Assembly: GCA_001972305.1 (NCBI GenBank)
Contig: BDDD01005688.1
Location: forward strand, 5,536-69,535
From: Cephalotus follicularis
Taxonomy: Eukaryota > Streptophyta > Magnoliopsida > Oxalidales > Cephalotaceae
Direction of reading: 5' to 3'
Length of the DNA: 64,000 nucleotides
Shown: in pieces, positions 1 to 11,814 of the stretch
Layout: each line of letters starts with the position of its first letter
How positions within the stretch are numbered: the first letter of the stretch is position 1
Notes under the pieces: generated by a model
What the model saw: the letters and a program-made list of their open reading frames with translations, nothing else
Told to the model about the DNA's origin: nothing
Database searches by the model: none
Made by a program: the position numbers and the translations under genes

Positions 1-740
1 GCCCCCTCCCCCCTTTGTAGTATATTCAGGCTTCTTGGGCTCCTTGCCCTTGCCCTTGGACTTGGACTTTTTCTGTCCACCCCGCTTTGGGGCTGTCCGG
101 GAGGAAGTAGATGGCATCAACATCACGTCAGATTTGGACTTACCGTGGTCCATATCCGCTTCGGCAGTCCAAATCATTTCCACTAACTCAGGCAGAGTAC
201 ACTCTACCTTGTTCATGTGAAAATTCATGATGAACTGGGAGTATGAACGTGGGAGGGTGGACAGCATAAGATCGATGTAATAACCGATGTCCATAATATG
301 ATCTAATTGAGCCAGTTGGTCAATCAAATCTATCATCTTCAATCCATGAGAATTGACTGAAGAACCCTTTGCCATTTTCATCCAAAAGAGACGTCGAGAG
401 AGGTTAAACCTCTAAGTCCTCGACCTTACACAATACAACTCCTTCAACCGAAGAAGTATGGCTCCCAAGGTGTCTAGCTTCTCGTTTTGCCTTTGCTATT
501 CCTGGACCATACCCGCAATCGCTAGACAACGAGCCTGCTGGTCTTCGTCTAACCATTTGCCCACGTAGGCCTTGTGTTCCTCTGTACGATGAGCTCCCAG
601 TGTAGGGGCGGTATCAGTCATAACATGATGGAGCTTCATGCTCATGGGTACCAAGTGCAAGTTGCGCTACCAGTCCAAGAAATTAGGACCCTCCAATTTG
701 TTCATTTCAAGAATACATGAAATTGCGCGCTGACAGCCAT
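1..740 (-). pseudogene. gag: Ty1/copia gag, partial and broken
   Basis: Capsid/nucleocapsid precursor of a copia retrotransposon, read on the minus strand and cut by the window edge before its zinc knuckle. The ATG is at 738-740. The first dozen codons run to a stop, and a second frame then carries the family motif NKLEGPNFLDW followed by an in-frame TAG (667-669) where the family has RNL. Further on I read the copia gag motif QFIMNFHMNK (about 215-250) and, near the window edge, the basic stretch KSKSKGKGKEPKK that precedes the zinc knuckle. One frameshift plus at least one nonsense codon make it a pseudogene. It belongs to the element whose leader and LTR follow to the right. Recognition of the family is firm; the exact copia lineage is not determined. 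Confidence 0.8.
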
Positions 741-2844
741 ATTGACAACATATATGATAGACTAGCAACCTATTAAGAGGAAACAAGAGAGAAAAATTAG
801 CAGATTATTCAATTTTATTTTATTGCCATAACCCTTGGTCTTTAGTAGTTATGACTCCTCCCACTATTCTAATCGTATGCCACACCTCCAGATGTGGAAT
901 TCGAGAAGCCCCACTTCCTAGTGGGGATCGGAATCTATTTCGCATATTATGGCCTCTGCTGTTGGCAAGACAAACCATAATACCAAATAGGTAGGCTTTA
1001 AAGGCCGATTTGCATTAGAGCTCGCCCTTGAAATGCAGGATCAGATACATCATTTGGCCTCCCGACCCATACAGTCTCATGCTGGGCATGAACAGATAGT
1101 ATGACCTCGGTATAAGTCCGTACGCATAGCCCTCAAAGAAATAAAGCAGTTTTGATATCAAGCAGTGGGCTGGTCAGATTGCCAAAACTTAGTTATTTCC
1201 TCCCAGTGCACCCCGCCCCGGAATTTAATAGAAACGATCATACGGGGGACCTCAACTAGGCTGTGCTATGCCCAATATATCCATACTTGTAAATAAAAGA
1301 GTGGAAGGCCAACGGCGAAGCACCTATGTTCACATCGCTTATGGACTTATTATTTTAAGATTGGAGGACTTTTAGGTCTCACATTTTATTTAGCCAAAGC
1401 CATTGTTAGATTAATTTTAATCTTCAAATCTCATTTGATAATGGCTTAACATGCTTGGACGTCTTTGGAAAAATAAAAATTCATCCATCTCATACAGCCT
1501 AAAAAGTGGCATGACCGGGGACTGAACTATCTGCGTGATCACGTGTGCCATAATGTGACCGCTTGGTCTCCTAGGTGAAGACAAAATTTAATCTCAACTT
1601 TATTACACATTTCACCGTGCATACATGGTCTTCACTTGGCATTGTATCTTTCTTGATCTTCTCTTCAAGCTCCATTGTATCAGAATTTAAAAAACTCACA
1701 TCCTTAGTAACTATCAAAAAATAAGAATACAATTGGGGGAGAAGAGAATTTATTACACTCAATAAATAATAGACAAGAAAAAAATTATGGCGCATGCAGG
1801 CAACCTTATTACAGACCAAATGATAAACAAATTAACTAAAGCAATTAAATTCTATTCACAAAAGAAACCGGAAGCTACGTCTGGTCCACAATCGACCAGC
1901 ATGCATAAGAAATTCAAAAAATATACTCTTTATATTTAATGAATAAACAAGTAGAAAAGAAAAGAATGTCTAGGGGAATTTTGGTAATTTGATAGATTTC
2001 AAAACCCGACTCCCACTAGATTAATGAAAACCTAGTATACCCTTATGTAGCTTCCTGCTATAATTAATTCATGGTCCATCCAATAAATAATAGTGAAATA
2101 CATTGCATTGAAAAAAAATAATGATTATTTTAATGCAATATTTTTGTTGACACGTTACGCTTTATCGTGTCCAAATCTCTGTCTAAACCACCCCGTCTGT
2201 TCCTATCCCATTAATATTAGTTCCCTAATATTTTTTGTGTGAAAGCCTCCCTGAAAAAGCTATCAAAAGCTATCCAGAGATTTCCATAAGCATATATTAA
2301 TTAATATATTTATTATATTGGAAATTGTCAATAGGGGTGAAGAAACTTCCAAGTTTCACAGCAACCAATCCTGGACACTATGTAGGAAATCCCAGCACTC
2401 AAATCATCACTAACCAATCTAACAAAATACTTTGACCACTGCCAGAAAGATTGCATAAAAGGTAGTGCAAAAAATATTTGGAGGAAGTCAGCACATTCCA
2501 GTTGTTTAAAAAACATATTTTTAGGTCACTTTGAACCTCTCGTTCAATGACTAATTTCGGTACGTTTGAGATCCCGAGCACTACACTGGGATGCTTGAAT
2601 TCTCCCTAGAATCATAAACACCCAACATAGATTGCTTTGGTTCATCATACAGTCCATTTAACTAGTCTTACCACATAAGATCAACCAAATGAAAATTGAA
2701 TCAACCAAATGTTGAAACCTAGAATTTTGCAACCCTAGAATCCCATTTCACTTTAGGGTTTGGGACTCAAAATTTCAGCCAAGAGACAAAGTCTCACCAA
2801 TATTCCAATATACATCCTAGATGGTACAATTATTACAATTTATG
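741..2844 (-). other. Untranslated leader of the minus-strand copia element
   Basis: Non-coding stretch between gag and the primer binding site of the copia element. No gene is seen on either strand. The part at about 836-1000 is clearly related, in reverse complement, to the leader of the plus-strand copia element at about 14310-14460: both share the reading TCCCCACTAGGAAGT and ATACGATTAGAATAGTGGGA just upstream of gag. The rest is AT-rich and shows nothing I can name. Confidence 0.6.
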
Positions 2845-2858
2845 GGCTCTGACACCAC
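2845..2858 (-). other. Primer binding site, tRNA-Met type
   Basis: Read on the minus strand as TGGTGTCAGAGCCC, directly next to the LTR end (TGTTGG on the plus strand at 2860). It matches the usual plant PBS TGGTATCAGAGC with one change, and fixes the element's orientation as minus. Confidence 0.75.
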
Positions 2859-2859
2859 T

Positions 2860-5301
2860 TGTTGGAACCTGGGAACTATGCGAAAGAAAAAAAGTTTCAG
2901 GCAACTAGGGTTTATGGTGACTAATTTTGAAATTCTTATTCCGACATAAAGACTACCCATAACCATTGCCTAAAAATTTCCCAAGTAGGCCCTAGGAACT
3001 CTAATTGGACATTTAAAAGACCACACAGCTAATCCAGGCATGGAAGGGTTTGATTGCACTAGGGTTTACAAACCCAAAAAATGGCCAGCATGGTAATTGG
3101 TTAGGGCTTAGCACACCATACCCAACACCATCTCCACCATTGTCTAACACTAAAAGGAAAACTAGGGTTCAGAAAAACCCTGGCCAAGACACACAACCTG
3201 CATAAAAACAATTCATCTAGATCTTGGCAAAGCTCTAGTAACAACTAACACACCACATCCACATGGAAAGAAAAGATGAAGGGTGAAAGAAAAATACCAA
3301 TAGTCTTTACTCCTTCAAATTTGATGATTCCTTCCTTTGAGCTCCAAGACTTTCACCTTCACATTAAATTCTCTTCATGGTACAGAAAAGAACAATTGTG
3401 AAGCTGCTTTGGGTGAATCATTAGTTGTAGAAAAACTATAAAAATGGTGGTAGAGTTTTTGTGCAAATCTCCACCTGCAAAATGCCTTGGTATGGTGAGA
3501 GGAAGGTAAGGTAGCTTTTATCTTCTTGAACCATTAAGTTCTAAGAAACCATGGAGGTGCTTTCTTCCTCACGGCAGTAGAAGAAATAAAGAGAAGAAAA
3601 GAGAGAGAAGCCAACGGGATGGAGTGCAAGAGAGAATTCAATGAATGAAATGCACTTAGTCACTTTTTGTGTGTGATGCCGTGTGCAATAGGAAGTGTAC
3701 AAGAAATATTGACACTCACATGACTTCTAATCCACTCAGAAAAGGACAACACACACCATGACTCACTCTTCTCCCAATGGCCATCCATGAGGTTATTCTA
3801 AGCCAAGGAAATGCTTAGCTTCCAAGGAAAGTCATTGACTTTGTCAACCATGAAAACCAACCAAGATAACTAAGTTACATAGAAGTAACTAGTTAGTCAC
3901 CCAAAGGTGACTAAACCTCCAATTGGGCAGGCCACACCCAGGCATGACGAATCTAGGTTTTGGCCCAATTGGTCTCTCTCTCCATGAAAAGTCAGCTTTT
4001 CACAAATGAAAAAATACCCCTCGGCCCGAAATGATCTATTTATGGTACATCTCGATTTCACTTCCTTAGAAATGAATAAAGTCTAGCAAAATAAACACTC
4101 ATAGGCCAAGTAAAACCTCCCAGGTCCTATCCTCTCACTCAATGACATATTCCCTGTACATATCAACATGATCCAAAACCAGGAGGGACCCAAAAGGCCG
4201 GTTGGACCCCGGTACGACTATCCGTTTCCCAGAACATCCTGGAGTTCTGGTACGACCACTTCAATAATCCCTGACTATTAAAATGACCCTGTTGTGATTC
4301 CTTATCACCCCCCGGATCCATGGCATCACACATGTCTATAAGTCGATATCCAATAAACCAGTACTTTATCCAGTCATGTGTCATGTTTCCTATGTCATAC
4401 TTAGCTCCAACCGCGGCCTAGGGTTCGAAAAAATGTCACCTGCAGGTAAAGCCATGATAACTATATAAATATGTTCCCACTGAAACTGTTGGCAGACATC
4501 CAAAAAAGACCTATTTTCGTCTGCCTAAACCTAGCCAAGAATTTAAGTCTGCAATGGACATAAACAATATAGAGCCGATCACCCTCATTACTGGTGTGAC
4601 AATCCCTTATTGCGAACTCGCCCATACATCTCAATGAAGTTTCCACAAGACCCAAAGACAACCCTTTTTCCAACACGTGGTTAGTGCTGGGGAAGGCAGA
4701 AATCAAAGTCAAGCAATTGCAACACAATGCATGTTAGCCGCTCAGGTCTAAGGACAAAACGTAGCTCCACGAATAGTATACTAGTCACCATAGACTATAC
4801 ACTACCGAGACTATAGGAATCCTATTGACATAGATAAGACTTTCCAAATAGGTTTCCTATGGTGGGTCTGTTCAATGACATGCTCCTTGCATGCCCCCCG
4901 CATTAGTTTCAGGGTAAAGCCAAATGGCAACGACATGATCCATCCTCCACTTGACCCGGGAGCAAGCATAATACGGAAAGTCTTTATGGTTCGTCTATTG
5001 CCCTAAAAAGTGAACCTGTGACTTGGAACAATTTGTCAGAAGGGAATAAGGATCTCATTCTCATAACCTCTCAGGCAGGAGATCCAACCCTTTTGCGACA
5101 TGGCACTATATTTGTACTCGGATGACATGGTGATCACCCGATCCATTTAAGATTATTTGGAATAATACATTTAGTATGGATTGCCATTGATCAAAATAAA
5201 TATGCACATAAACATAAAATGAATACAGATCGTATAAATAGAAAGTGTTTCTACAAGCTGAATACCACATCGTGGCATGCAGAGACACCCCTACTCCAAC
5301 A
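2860..5301 (-). repeat. Copia LTR (5' LTR of the minus-strand element)
   Basis: The inner end is well defined: TGTTGGAACC at 2860 next to the PBS. The outer end is inferred from the matching terminal inverted hexamer CCAACA ending at 5301, about 2.4 kb away. A second CCAACA near 4667-4672 is an alternative, which would make the LTR about 1.8 kb. A TATA-like string on the minus strand near 4460 is consistent with a promoter firing leftward. No coding capacity is seen. The 43 bp between 5302 and the next LTR are unassigned. Confidence 0.5.
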
Positions 5302-5344
5302 CTTACCCAATAATGATATTGTCATAATACGTTGGACATATTTA

Positions 5345-6276
5345 TGTTGGTGACAATAACAAAATCAATATTGGTTAGGTGAATTTTGTGAGTTGTGTCA
5401 CCAATATATGATGATGTATAACACTACCTCACTTAATCTTATCTAATTAATATCTGAAGGGACATGTGGCATCATTAGAATAAGTTAGACTCATTAAAAT
5501 TGTATGTGGCTGGTTTCTTAGAGAGTAATTGACATGTGGCTTAGTCACGCATGTGGTGTGACACTTGGCCTTGTGACTCATGGTGAGTGTGACAAGTGTC
5601 ACATGAGAAAGATAAGTAAAACTCATCTTACTTATTCCAGCACGCCAATGAGAGATAACTGAGACATTCTATCTCTTTCCCCAGCAGTTTTTCTTCGAGA
5701 AAATGGAGAGAGAAGAAAGGAAGACCAAGGGTTTTCATTCTTTGATAGAACTACAAGCTTAGAGGTTGTTTCTCCTAAATTCCCTTCTTTGATTTTTCTC
5801 ACCAAGTTTGGAGCTACCTAGGGTAGATTGATATTGTCATCCTTAGTCAATTTCAATACTCCCTTTTTGAGCATAGAAAGGCTACTAGTTTACCTGGAGT
5901 AGAATGCAGTAGATTTCCTCGGAGAAAATCAGAGCTGCCAAAATTTGGAAGCTTGGAGCAGGAGGTACTTGCAGCTTGGAGGAATCAAGAGGAGTCTACC
6001 AGAGCTTTTACCAGCAAATAGAAGGAGCCATCACCACTGGTATAGCTCCTATACACTCTCTTTGTATTTTGTGCATCACACTTGCATGCCTTTGTGATGC
6101 CAATTTAATTCTTAGGTGATGTTGGTGTTCCTCATACCTTGAATTGTAAGGGTCGGACCTGTTTTAATAGTGGTGTTGAGGGGTTGTCTTCCACTGCGCA
6201 ACAGAAATTTTAAAATTGAACCCCTCAATACCCTAAGTCCGATTCTGGCCAAGGGTATGAACATCCATTTCCAACA
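5345..6276 (+). repeat. Copia 5' LTR, 932 bp
   Basis: Starts TGTTGGTGAC and ends CATTTCCAACA, giving the TGTTGG/CCAACA terminal inverted repeat, and is followed after one base by a tRNA-Met PBS. The pyrimidine-rich stretch and purine-rich GAGAGAAGAAAGGAAG at about 5675-5730 resemble transcript-leader sequence. No 3' partner is present because the element is truncated. Confidence 0.8.
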
Positions 6277-6277
6277 G

Positions 6278-6290
6278 TGGTATCAGAGCC
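6278..6290 (+). other. Primer binding site, tRNA-Met type
   Basis: TGGTATCAGAGCC one base after the LTR end CCAACA. This is the canonical plant initiator-tRNA-Met primer site. Confidence 0.9.
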
Positions 6291-7355
6291 TACCACATCA
6301 ATCATGATTGAGTTTTGATTCCTAGGATGATGACTAATTAGAAGTTTAATTAGAGGCGTGTGTTTTTTGGTGAAACTCATTCCTATAGCCCCATTGTGTA
6401 ACTTTTGGAATTCGTTTGACTAGGTTCGTAGACATATGAAATTGTTTATGCATAGCTTGGATTGTGCTGAATTCTCCGCACTTAATATGTGCAGGGTAGT
6501 GTCTAGTGGCTTGAGACAGTGGGAGCATTAGTGTAATCATTGTCTTACTTCATGATACTCTTACATGTAATCCTTGGAAAATCTCTTTGGTTTCTAGTTT
6601 ATGGACAATGGTTGAAGAATTCAGACCTCATAGGAAGAGGTCAAACCTCATAGCTTAATGGCAGACCTCAGAGGAAGAGGTCAGATCTCTCTGTTTAATG
6701 GCAGACCTCACTGCTTAGACGGCAGACCTTAGAGGAAGAAGGCGGACCTTAGAGGAAGAGGACAAACCACGCTGCTTAGATGGCAGACCTTAGAGGAAGA
6801 GGTTAAAGCTCTCTACTTAATGGCAGACCTCAAAGGGCAGAGGGCAGACCTCAAACGAAGAGGGTAGAGCTCGCTTCTTAGACTGCAAACCTCAAAGGAA
6901 GAGGGTAGACCTCAGACAAAGAGGGCATACCTCAAAGCTCATAGGTCAGACCTCAACACTTGATGGCAGACCTTAGAGGTCGTAGGTTAGACCTTAACAC
7001 TTTATGGAAAACCTTAGAGGTCACAGGTCAATCCTCAATGCTTGAATGGCAGACCTTAGAGGTCATAGATCTGAGCTTAATGCTTCAAGGCATACCTTAG
7101 AGGTCGCAGGTCAGACCTCAATGCTTGAAGGCAGACCTTAGAGGTCGCAGGTTAGACCTTGATGTTCTAACGCTTAGACAGCAAAATACACCATTGCTAA
7201 AAGTTTGGAATTTTTGCATTAAGGCACTTAGAGCATAATTGATCATTGCTTGATTTAGTGGGAATTAAACCCGTAAACAACCTCTGATATTAAATTTCAT
7301 AATTAGTTATTGCGAGAGGCATTTGTATATTGTTTAGAAGTTATATTAGATATAT
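6291..7355 (+). other. Copia leader, first part (before the nested element)
   Basis: Non-coding leader between the PBS and the nested insertion. It holds the minisatellite listed separately. The last five bases, TATAT, are the left copy of the nested element's target site duplication. Confidence 0.6.
6598..7195 (+). repeat. Minisatellite of about 40-bp units carrying a GACCT/AGGTC hairpin
   Basis: About 12-14 imperfect units of roughly 40-42 bp. The best-preserved units, at the right end, begin GGCAGACCTTAGAGGTC and end near CAATGCTTGAA. Each contains GACCT-TAG-AGGTC, a perfect 5-bp inverted repeat with a 3-nt spacer; in older units at the left the second arm is replaced by AGGAAGAGGTC. It lies in the leader a few hundred bases after the PBS, so it would be in the genomic RNA. 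Confidence 0.85.
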
Positions 7356-8629
7356 TGTAACACCCCCCGAACGGCGGGAGTCGTTACGGTTCCTAATCCA
7401 AGACTAAACATAACCTATCATGAAATATAACGCAATTTTATTTCTTTTTATCAGATTATTAACTCATCCTTTATTCAAATTGCGTGATGGTCTAAAACTT
7501 AATATTAAAAATCTAAAACATTGTCTAAGACTTTATTCATAATATGAAAACTTAAACATAAACCAAAAACTGAAATATAATCCAAAGTCATAAACTGAAA
7601 GACATAATATTGTTCTAATAGGGGGTCTTAACATGACCATAAAATAACTAAGCATAAACGGTTCCATCTCCTAAGTGATCCTTATCATAGGTGACATCTC
7701 GCTCATCACACGTTGCCCGGATGCTGTCCCCGTATACCTGCCGCATGGAAACAAAAACGCGGCTAAGCAAACCTCAGTACGGATATAGAATCATAAAACA
7801 TAAAACGATAATTTAAAAGATAGAAAATACCAGAATCATTAAATATCATATACCTTATGCATAAAACAATTTAACATTATTTTAAAAAAAAATGAAAGTA
7901 AGTAATCATACAATCAATTCAAAATGAATATCCAATTTTCAAGCGTTATTCAATTTCAAAACATGATCCAAGTTCAAAATCCCAAAACATATTCAAAACG
8001 AAAAACAAAGAGAGACTTATCCGATTCCATAATCTCATTTCTGAGATCCAAAGCGCATACACATATGCGTAATTGCAAGGGGTTTGCAAGGCCCACATGC
8101 CAAACGGAAGGACGTGTACGATACTACAATATCAATCCCCAGAATCCATATCCTTAACATAACATATAACTAGAGTATACCCATACGCCTCTATCACACA
8201 TATCGGATCCATAAATCCACCTCAGGGGATTTATCCATAACATAGAGAGACGCCGTAGTCAAATCACACTACTACGAAAGTGTCATGTCCCCGTGCCAGG
8301 CCAACGACATGCTTATGGTACCTCCATAGGTAGGAAATATCTCTGTGTATATCCTTATTTCAAAAACATTGCTTTATTTCTAAAAATGATTTAAAAATGT
8401 AAACACATTTTCTAAACATTTTCTAGACATAATAAAATCATTACATAGCAGCAACTCATTTATTTTCAACTATAAAGAGATGATCGTATCATATTTCTTA
8501 ACATATCATAGCATAAGAATAAGGTCAAGGACATTAAATTCGCAAAATGTCAACTGACTTTTATTTTCAAAATCGTATCGAATCATAAAACATAGCCAAG
8601 TTCATAAAACAAGAGGAATCACATTTGAA

Positions 8630-8900
8630 TTCATTTCAGTAAAACCAAAGGAAGAGACCAATAACGAAGAATCCGTACGTTATTCATAAAGTAAAACTAT
8701 ATTTTTATTTACTACAGTAAAACCGATAGGAGGGTATCAAGAAACGAAGATCCGTACATTATTCATAAAGTAAAACTATATTTTCATTTACCACAGTAAA
8801 ACCGATAGGAGGGTATCAAGAAACGAAGATCCGTGCATTATTCATAAAGTAAAACTAACATTTTTACTCTAATAAAATCAATAGGAGCGCCAAAGAAAGA
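8630..8900 (-). repeat. Tandem repeat, about 88-bp period, three units
   Basis: Units share GTAAAACCGATAGGAGGGTA followed by ATCCGTACATTATTCATAAA. Three units are seen here; the solo LTR of the same family (about 56950-57120) has two, so copy number varies between insertions. Confidence 0.8.
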
Positions 8901-9119
8901 GTGATCAGTACCTTAAGTGATCACAACAAAGATAGACGAATTTATCAACAATTTTAAAAGTCCCTCGAAGCACACAAATCTAAAAGATACAATATCATTC
9001 ATATAAGGATTCAAAATCACTTCCAAACATAAAACAGTGATTTATCAGTGTCAAAAACATACCCCAAATCATTACAAAACCAAATGGATGACAAAACTTG
9101 AACCAGAAAATTTACTGGA

Positions 9120-9345
9120 CATAACCAGACGACTGTATCAAAATTCAGTAGACTGTTCAAAGGTGGCAGCCGACTGTATGGCATAGGCAGCCGACTACTC
9201 AAACTGGATTGAATCCAGTCGACTGTGACAGTGGGTCCAATCGACTGTGCAAGTCAAACCTGCCGACTATTTTACAAGGCAGTCGACTACTCAAAGCCTG
9301 ACAGTCGGCTGTTTATATAGACAGTCGGCTGCTCTGGCGACAGGA
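9120..9345 (-). repeat. Cluster of CAGTCGACTG-type palindromes
   Basis: About ten copies of the core (A/G)(C/T)CGACTG or its degenerate forms (GTCGACTGTG, GCCGACTGTA, CAGTCGGCTG) spaced about 20-30 bp apart, many extended to the 10-bp palindrome CAGTCGACTG. It lies about 1.0-1.2 kb from the 5' end of the LTR when read in element orientation. Confidence 0.85.
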
Positions 9346-10337
9346 AACAAAAACACAGCAGTTTTAATTCAAATTTTTCTGTCAAACTTCCAATATTACT
9401 ATACTAGATGATCTTAAACACTTACATAGGACTTATGTGACTTAATACTTACATTTAAACACCCGGAATCAAGAAGTTCATGCAATTGGTGATCATGCTT
9501 TATAGAGACAATTTTCCAATTCATTGTATACTTAATTCCATTACCAAATTTCTGTCAAACACCAATTATTATATTCAGAACCTGTTTTCTATCATTACAA
9601 GACACTTCAAGACTTCTAACAATCACAGAAACATTAACCAAACATACATGGTAGGAATCAAAACTAAAACTCACTAGCAACCTATATACAAACAATTTTG
9701 ATATCATTTAAACCATAGTTCAATGCTAATCCTTAACAGTAGGGGATATCAAACATGATTCAATGAAGCAACGAAGAACAAAACAGGCTCCTAATCCTTG
9801 AAAATTCGGCTACCAGGCTCAAGAAACAATGATGGCATATAATAATGGCAATAGGCATACATAACAAAAAATTTAATAGACAAAATCGGCTGGATATGGC
9901 AAGAAGCAATCCAAAATCTGATAGAATAGGGAAAGAGGTAAAATTTTCGGGATTGAGGGAGAAAAAGGGAAAGAAATCAGTTTGCGAGAGGGAGAAAAGA
10001 TTCTTACGGGTGAGGGAGAGTAAAATAGGAAAAACAAATAAATTTTGCCATAACACTCTTTTTTTATTTCCAATTTAAAACACTCTTTCCATATTAATAT
10101 TTTTAAAAATTGATTTTAAAAATACAAAACAATAAATTTTATTTTTCCCATAATCCTTATTCCATTAATTTATCAAAAGCCCAAAGATGGTATTATTTAG
10201 CCTAAGACATAAAAGCCCAAGAAATTATAAAATCATATATCTCATAAATTAAAATAGGCCGAAATAATAATATGTCACACCAACATAAAATCAAACAAAA
10301 ATCCGAAAATAAGCACACGAACAAGCGGGGTATTACA

Positions 10338-10351
10338 TCCTTCCCCCCTTA
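10338..10351 (-). other. Polypurine tract
   Basis: Read on the minus strand as AAGGGGGGAAGGA immediately before the 3' LTR (TGTAATACC). Just upstream, ATTTCGGGACGAAATC is an inverted repeat that is typical of the 3' end of these Ty3 elements. Confidence 0.85.
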
Positions 10352-10468
10352 AAAAGATTTCGTCCCGAAATCTTAACATACACCAATCGGAATCAATAAC
10401 AGAAGAACAACTCAATATGCATAACAAAATAATGCAGTTATCACATAATAAGTTGACTTATCAACACA

Positions 10469-11641
10469 TTAACTTCTTATAGTTACCAAAACAAAACAAA
10501 ACAAAACCGAAACAATACCTGGTGCGTTCACAGTCTGATGCGTCGTTAAGGCGAAAACTCTACCTCCCACATTACGTTGCTCCACATCATTGCCATTTCC
10601 TGCTTTATTTCTCGTACGAGGATTTGGGCAATCCTTAAAGAGATGACCCTTTTGTCCACAAGCAAAACATGCCCCAATGGCCTTGTAACATGTCCCAATC
10701 GGATGCCGCTTCCCACACGTATCACACAAGGAAATCTGAACATTGGGGTTAACCCTATCCTTATTCTGATTATGATCCTTTTTATGCTGTTTGCCTTCAC
10801 CTTGTTGTTCAGAATTCTTCCCATGAAAATCCCTCATATTCCGCTTCTTTTCCTTTTCTTGTCGAGCTTCCTGAAAGTCCAACCTCTCCAATTCAATATT
10901 CTTCGCAGCATTTGCTACTTCTGCCACATTAGAAAACCTGGAGTTTATCAGTTTTCTCCTTAGCTGGTACTGCAATTTCCATTTCAACTTCTCTACTTGC
11001 TCCAATGCAGACCCCACCGCGGATCCAGCAAAACCCGCTAACCTAGTGAACCGGGCCAAAAACTCGGTGACTGATTCACCATCTTTCTGCCTAGTATTTA
11101 CAAACTCCCTTGCGTAGGCTTCCTTGTCAGCAGTGGGGAAATACTGCTGATAGAAAACTTCACAAAATTCAAACCATGTCAAGGAATCAATGTAATCTCC
11201 TCCCTTAGCTAACTTTAAAGTTTGCCACCACTTCTGAGCATCTCCTTCCAATTTATAAGCAGCCAACCTTACCTTTTGTTCGCCATCACATCCTAGCACA
11301 TTGAAAATTTTCTCCATGTGCGCAATCCAGTGTTCAGCCTCTACAGGGGTGAGGGCTGAACTAAATGACTTCAGCCTCTGCTTTTGGAACCGTTCAAGCA
11401 AGACATATGCAGGAGTGTCAGGCTGGTCCCCAGTTTCTCTATCATCCTGAACATTAGCTGGTGCATTTTCTGCCGTGACTTGCTCTTGGCGTCCTTGCCC
11501 TTGATTTTGAATAGCATGAATCAGTCAATCTATTTCTTGAGCAACTAGCTGTCGTAACTCTTCAACCGTAGGCTCGTTTCACACTTCTTCTCGAGCCTCA
11601 GTTGGTTCATTTCCTTATGGGGTATTCTTTGCTCGTACCAT
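10469..11641 (-). pseudogene. gag: Ty3 gag of the TR-GAG element, three nonsense codons in its N-terminus
   Basis: Capsid/nucleocapsid protein. The ATG is at 11639-11641, the same start as in element B (MVRxxN). The reading frame is continuous to the TAA after VTIRS, but has three in-frame stops in the first 40 codons, each consistent with CAA or CGA turned to TAA or TGA. From 11401 on the frame is open for 310 codons. The retrotransposon gag core reads LERFQKQRLKSFSS, then EAEHWIAHMEKIF, AAYKLEGDAQKWW and FYQQYFPTADKEAYAREF. The C-terminus has CDTCGKRHPIGTC and an intact CX2CX4HX4C knuckle, CFACGQKGHLFKDC. Homology to B ends just after the linker before the protease, where pol has been lost. 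It may still be supplied as a protein if translation restarts or related intact copies exist elsewhere. Confidence 0.92.
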
Positions 11642-11797
11642 CTACGTATCATAAATCCAAAACATAACACAACAACAAGGAAACCAAGGTCGAAACAACA
11701 AACACGTTAGAAAGATCACCACAAAAGATCCTAACCCAATGTCTACCCAATCTCACAGGTCAAACCTAGACAGGTCTTCTAAGGAAAGAAAAACCTA

Positions 11798-11810
11798 TTC
11801 TCTGATACCA
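11798..11810 (-). other. Primer binding site of the TR-GAG element
   Basis: Minus strand TGGTATCAGAGAA, four bases from the inner end of the 5' LTR at 11815. Confidence 0.85.
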
Positions 11811-11814
11811 TCTC

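Larger units (their letters stand above)
7356..10337 (-). repeat. TR-GAG 3' LTR, full length (2982 bp)
   Basis: Runs from TGTAACACCCCCCGAACGG to GCGGGGTATTACA and abuts the polypurine tract. It matches, in reverse complement, the solo LTR at 55496-58399. Noted inside: an ~88-bp tandem repeat (8630-8900), the CAGTCGACTG cluster (9120-9345), and the block around 7735-7790 that is conserved with the LTR of element B. ORFs inside are short and shared with no known protein. Confidence 0.9.

Noticed and set aside
10577..10963. 128-codon plus-strand ORF
   Set aside because: It is the antisense shadow of the TR-GAG gag.
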